Below, one piece after another: positions 59,121-64,000 of a stretch of DNA of 64,000 nucleotides (positions within the stretch are counted from its first letter, which is position 1; the number at the start of each line of letters is the position of its first letter). The stretch comes from Plantago elongata (Eukaryota > Streptophyta > Magnoliopsida > Lamiales > Plantaginaceae), in assembly GCA_036897095.1 (NCBI GenBank), contig JAYMSP010000139.1:1-64000 (forward strand), written 5' to 3'. The notes beneath the pieces are model-generated. The model made no database searches, was not told the DNA's origin, and saw nothing but the letters and a program-made list of their open reading frames with translations. A program made the translations under genes and the position numbers.

Positions 59121-62100
59121 CTAAAAGACAACAGTAACCTCGTTTTCAGTCATCTCGTATACATGGTCCCTTGCATCTGTGATAGCACTCTGCAAAGAAT
59201 TTTGGTTTACTTTTAGAACACATTGAAGCAACAGCAGACATTACTGGAAAAAATAGTTAGGAATGATAAGAACACAGGAAGTGAAAGACCTGTCCCAGTT
59301 TTGTTAGGAAGTTGTTCATAAGATTTAATGTTGTGAGTCGGACTTCTTCGTTAGCCTTCAGTGCTTGAGCAATAGCAAAGGCCCCTTCATCCTGCACCAT
59401 GTAAGATAACCACATCGAATGATGCTCAGCCTGATATTGTGGTTTGAAATTATGGGGTGAATACACTACATATACATACCCTTATTTCATTGAACCCAAG
59501 ATTTAGTGATGTCAAAGCCTCATTTACCACCTTCAGGCTGCGAGCCAAGCATATAGCACCCTGCAAAAGATGACTTTAATATACCGCAGATGAGCAAACA
59601 AAGAGGAGCACATGACAATACTAATGAATACCTCATCTCTTAGTCCATTGGCTCGCAGATCAAGATTTGATATGGTATTATTGTATTTCAACATGTCAGC
59701 AACATGTTCAGCTCCACTGGGTCCTATCTAAAAAGAAAACATTCACGCAGAATGTCAAAGAAAAAAACTAGGGATAACTTAGGTGACCAAATTTCTACCC
59801 ATGTGCTTTGGCTATTGAGCAATCTATGTCCCTTTAGTTTGGAAGTGCAGATAACCCCTATAAACTGAAGGAGCAAAATACCCTCGTAAGAAATCATCCC
59901 AAGCACCACTCAAGAGGGTTGTTGCACCTTCTCAAAAACATATGGAGGTTACTTGCATTTTTCACTGTGGGGGTACATAGCTAACTATAAAAAACATTGT
60001 CACGTCAAATGCCATTATCCCAGAATAAAGTGTTGCACTTCTGGAAAGTATTATACCTGACACCAGCCAAGCATGAGCTCTTTAACGTTCCCATGAAATT
60101 TCAGAACTTCAGCTAAAGCCTTAGCCCCTTCGGGCCCAATGGGATTATAACCAATTTCCAACTGAAAAAAACAAGTCATGGTTTGTAAGTCATGTTATCT
60201 TTTAAAGACACCGAGAGATGGGCACAAGCACTTACAGCTGTAATAACAGAATTATCTTTCAAAACTGAAGCGATTGCAGTGATTCCATTAGCATGGATAT
60301 CATTGCCCCCCTACAAATATATTTACTGATGAGAATGAATAGTAAAAGAAATAAAGAGACTCTACAAAAGTGTTTACCACAAGTATGAGGTTCTTAAACT
60401 TACTAGATCAACGTTTGTCACGGTGCGGTTCTGCTTCAAAGCTTCTGCCATCTTCTCAGCTCCCTTGGACAGATATACAATGACAGAAGAATGTCAGTGC
60501 ACTTTCATGGAATTGCAACGATACTTGTATCATTGAGAAAAATATCTCGAGTTGTGGGTAAGGAAACAGAATACGAAGAAAGCATAAACTCAAGTATTAC
60601 TAGATGTTCATGCACAGTATGAACATATACTCAGTGTAGTAAAAGCATATTAATGGTGTATTGTAGTATAAGGGACGTCAATGTACAGAAGAAGATAATG
60701 TAGAATGAAAAGACACACAGACATAGAGTAACACAATTAGATCCAAAAGCATTTCAAGATAGTAAAATTTGAGTTCTCTCGCGATATCTAAGAAACATTA
60801 CTGAGGTACAAGGCCACTAGCGATGGTTGGACTTTTTGGAGGGGCTTCGAACATTTTTTATTTGAAAAGTCTCACACAGAAGCCTTGGCAATTTCACACA
60901 CAATGTTAGAAGCCCAAAATAGGTCCCACATGACACAAAACCTTATTGTGATTGGACAAACTCATAAAAAGCCCCTGTTGGAAGACTTTTTAGGGCTTTT
61001 AGTTAGTTTAAAGCCCTAAAAAGTCTTCCATGGAAGCTCTTTAAATGAGGAACCATTCATGGAATGTAGGAATGGAGCTTTATGAACAAAGAATACATAT
61101 AGAATGAGCCGTTGTTTCCACAGTTAAAAAGAAAGCATCCCGGACACCAGGGAAGAGCCATCCCTGAAAGTTAAAAATTTACCCTTTCCATTCAAAAACT
61201 TCCATACACATGGGCAACTTAAGTAGTCCCCTATCAGTGATTGAATCAGTGACCTATATTATTCTAGATTTCTAGGAGTTCCCCATTCTCCAACACCATT
61301 TCAAAATATAGTTGATACTCAGTAAACATGCTATATCAGGAACTTTTATATACACAAGTGATAACGTAGCCAAATTACTAACTGATCCTCTAACTTTGTC
61401 GTCTTTCCATTCAAAATTTTAATGCTCAATTTAACATTTATGCCATGGTTGCTCAATTATGAACTCAACTAGTTATTTTACAGAAACTACAAATATAAAC
61501 AGTGATCATAGCAAAATTTATTACTTGGCTTTGTAATTTAGGACTTCTACCTCATCTTTAATGTCATTCATGTAAAGATTTATCCATAACAAGCCCTTGC
61601 TTTTTTTAACATATTCAGCAACATGAGAGGCTCCTTTTGCACTAATTGAATTGTTTGCAAGATCCAGTACTGTTAGCCTCCCTGCATGGACTAGTTGACA
61701 TGAGTCTGTAGTATATATGCGGATAGAAAGAACATAACCAATATCTCAAAAGCCTAGCAAACCTTTAGAAGAAGACAAGCCACGCATTAAAGAGCTGACA
61801 CCTTCATCCCCAATAGAGTTTCCCTGCAGATGGAGTTCCTGCACATAATTCAATAACACTCAGTAGAGAGTCAGGGAAAGAGCGGTTTTTCCATTAGATA
61901 TGGAAATTTCGCTTTTTTTTACATAAAAACCCATAGACAACGCAAAACCCACAAACATATGTAAAAACCCACAGGCACTGAATAAAAATCCACATACCCT
62001 AAATAAAAAATGTGGAATTTCCATATCTAATGGAAAAACCTCTCTTTCCCTAGACTTTTCAAATTTAAATAGTGCACGGGACCTAGTGTTCTTTACGGTA

Positions 62101-64000
62101 TCGGATGGAATTTTAAGTAGATTAACTCAAAACATAATGAAAACGAAAAGATGAATACTCTCAGGGACTTGTTTTTCTCCAGCCCTTGAGCTAGCCCATC
62201 AGCACCAAGGGGACCGCCATAATTGCCACTGGAAGTCAACACATACAGAAAAAATCAGAAAAGGTGCAAAAGCTGTGAATGTTCAGAGCAAGATAATAAT
62301 TGTCAAGCTAAGATTAAGAGTGTTACTTATTATTCATCTACTACATTGCATGTGACACAAGCATTCATTTGGGTCACATGATCTTACTTGAGATGTATGC
62401 CCAACAAAGTTTTATTCTCAAGAAGTGCTCCAGCAAGTCCTGAAAATCCCTACCTCCATGTCCAAAATAGTCAAAACATCAGACTTTAGTGCGCAAACTA
62501 ATCCAAGGTAATAGAAAGTATATGTAATAATTACATACAGAGTAGTCAATCAAGTTGTTATTGAGTTCAAGCACACGTAGGGTTGAATTTTTTTTCAACA
62601 TCTCGGCAATAGCTTTTGCTCCCTGAAAAGTGGAAAATAGAAGTGAAAATTCAAACTTAATTGAGGACCGTATCAATACAGAGAGACATTGCTAGAAGTA
62701 AACTTACCTCATCCCCAAATCCACAACTGCTAAGCTGTAGCTTCTGAATACTAGAATTATCCACTAGAATATTGCATAAACTCTACACAGGAAATATTTG
62801 GATAAGAATATAAGTATCTTGAAAGGAGCTTAAGAATAACATGTGTAAGCAAGTGCCTCAAGGATTTTGGTGAGACCCATCAAAGGGACTAAAATAACCT
62901 AGATGAAAGTGAGAGAGAAAAAAAGGTCATTCCATTTAACAGTCTATGTCATATTATAAGTATATCTGGAAAGACTTATTGACCGAATTTGTATATAAAT
63001 CTAGCATCCATCGCCTCGAACGAAGAAACATTACAAGCTTAACTGAATTGAATAATATTGTATCAACTATCAACCTAAGGTCCCTAACTTAGGAACAGAA
63101 AACTTATGATGGATCAAGGAGTAACATATGTGTGTATGGAATGTAAAGTTGCCCGCGGAGCATAATGAAATGCGGAAGTGCATATGTCACCTACATCTAT
63201 GAGTTACAAACAAGAACATAAGTTTCCTTAAATGGATGCCTTACAATATATCAAATTATCAATTCGGATTTACCTTGATTCCTTCATCCCCAAGAGAATT
63301 TCCTGATAAATTTAGAGATTTGAGTGCATTGTTTGATTGCAAAACTCCATCAAATGCCTTTATTCCATCAGCAGAAATCCCATTAGCAGAAAAATTCACG
63401 TCTTCCGCTGTCTGGGGAAAGTATGATATAATTTGATAAGGATTGAATAGCATATATTTTGCAAGCTCCAGTACATGAAGGGGTAATACAAATGTAATTC
63501 GGACCTGATTATATGCCAAGCTCTCGGCTAGGAAGAATAGCCCTTCATCACCAAAGTTTATGCCTAAAAACCTCCAATTGTCAGATTGATCACATCAAAG
63601 ATTCAAAAGGATTCTCTAAAGACTAAAACCATACATACAAGGGAGTGGAAGATGGGCAAGAAGGAAAAACAAGAAAAATCCTTAAAACTCACCATAACAT
63701 GCAGGCACAAAATAAGAGAGGTCATATAATCCATGCGAACATCAGACCAAGTAGAATATCACAACTTACGACCAACTATTTAGACATGATGGCATACTTA
63801 TGTCCATACTGTGAAGATGACTTCATATAGGATCTTAGAAGAAAACTTTGTAGTAACAGAATGCACCTAAGGAGACTGATGAACAAATTTCAATTACCTG
63901 ACATGTCAACAATTCCACATGACCTAATCTCTTTGGCAAATTCATTTAGCCTTAGCTTGGATTCTCTTTCTATCTTCCCTCTGAAGGGAGAAGGTAGATT
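59121..64000 (-). CDS. EMB2004: EMB2004-like RNI-type leucine-rich-repeat protein, 5' end outside the window
   Basis: At least 16 exons are visible (last exon 59121-59189; then 59290-59391, 59480-59560, 59632-59727, 60057-60161, 60236-60310, 60404-60463, 61551-61681, 61763-61838, 62159-62228, 62388-62449, 62539-62622, 62708-62782, 63274-63411, 63505-63563 and 63898 onward). All join in frame to about 460 residues. The protein is a chain of ~28-residue ribonuclease-inhibitor-type repeats, such as LKSLNLSGNSLGDEGIK, LRVLELNNNLIDYSGFSGL, LTVLDLANNSISAKGASHVA and ISNLDLRANGLRDEGAICLA, ending ENEVTVVF. Most exons encode about one repeat. I match it to EMB2004 (At1g10510), needed for embryo development in Arabidopsis, which neighbours POLL there too. 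Databases often label homologues 'NLRC3-like', but no NACHT domain is seen. The N terminus lies beyond 64000. Confidence 0.85.
60815..61165. mobile_element. Possible MITE with a perfect 20-bp hairpin, in an EMB2004 intron
   Basis: The core is a perfect inverted repeat: GGAAGACTTTTTAGGGCTTT at 60980-60999 and its exact complement at 61010-61029, with a 10-nt loop. Outer sequences CTAGCGATGGTTGG (left) and the complement of GAGCCATCCCTG (right) are loosely alike, as in a worn MITE with longer terminal repeats. No target duplication is clear, so the borders are tentative. Confidence 0.4.
61873..62051. mobile_element. Foldback MITE, 179 bp, in an EMB2004 intron
   Basis: The two ends are inverted copies over about 36 bp with one mismatch: AGGGAAAGAG.GGTTTTTCC then ATTAGATATGGAAATT (left arm 61873-61908, right arm 62016-62051). 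The middle has repeated AAAACCCACA-type phrases. A target duplication is not obvious. The long near-perfect arms suggest a fairly young copy. Confidence 0.75.

Overview
The window is nuclear DNA from a flowering plant, almost certainly a eudicot. Genes are split by short AT-rich introns with GT..AG borders. Several encode plastid-targeted or plant-only proteins (PIFI, ROD1/PDCT, PRIN2, cyclin D1, an AHP6-type phosphotransfer protein), and the intergenic DNA carries many small transposons. I cannot fix the species. I see no rRNA, intact tRNA gene or CRISPR array, and no prokaryotic or organellar segment.

Layout. 1-353: 3' end of a small conserved plant gene with an apparent frameshift. 2.3-3.8 kb (+): AHP6-like pseudo-phosphotransfer protein. 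5.0-7.1 kb (+): PIFI. 7.5-9.8 kb (-): ROD1/PDCT. 13.2-14.1 kb (-): F-box protein. 15.2-17.8 kb (-): PV42-type SnRK1 gamma-like CBS protein, whose first intron holds two insertions with target duplications. 19.7-20.0 kb (+): COX19. 22.7-25.6 kb (-): cyclin D1. 27.0-34.8 kb (+): an F-box cluster of two intact genes and a broken KIB-like (F-box/DUF295) gene. 35.2-38.8 kb (+): chloroplast RRM protein. 39.6-41.4 kb (+): DCC-family thiol-disulfide protein. 42.0-43.5 kb (-): PRIN2. 44.5-51.3 kb: transposon block (old LTR retrotransposon, CACTA-like pieces, and a 2.6-kb MULE with a 32-bp minisatellite). 51.5-57.8 kb (-): DNA polymerase lambda in 14 exons. 59.1-64.0 kb (-): EMB2004-like leucine-rich-repeat protein, running off the window.

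Gene order carries signal. From memory of Arabidopsis loci, AHP6 and PV42b are neighbours, PIFI and ROD1 are near-neighbours, and PRIN2, POLL and EMB2004 are consecutive. All three groupings recur here, which supports the identifications. The genes do not form one pathway: the set mixes cytokinin signalling, plastid function, lipid metabolism, mitochondrial assembly, the cell cycle and DNA repair.

The most unusual local features are: an AHP6-like gene whose family start codon reads TTG, a MULE with a perfect 9-bp target duplication carrying a 32-bp repeat array open in several frames, a palindrome-rich hAT-like MITE with a perfect 8-bp target duplication, a KIB-like pseudogene with a 72-bp-period internal duplication, and a 219-bp tandem duplication in the POLL intron. 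I did not find a convincing new multi-gene system.
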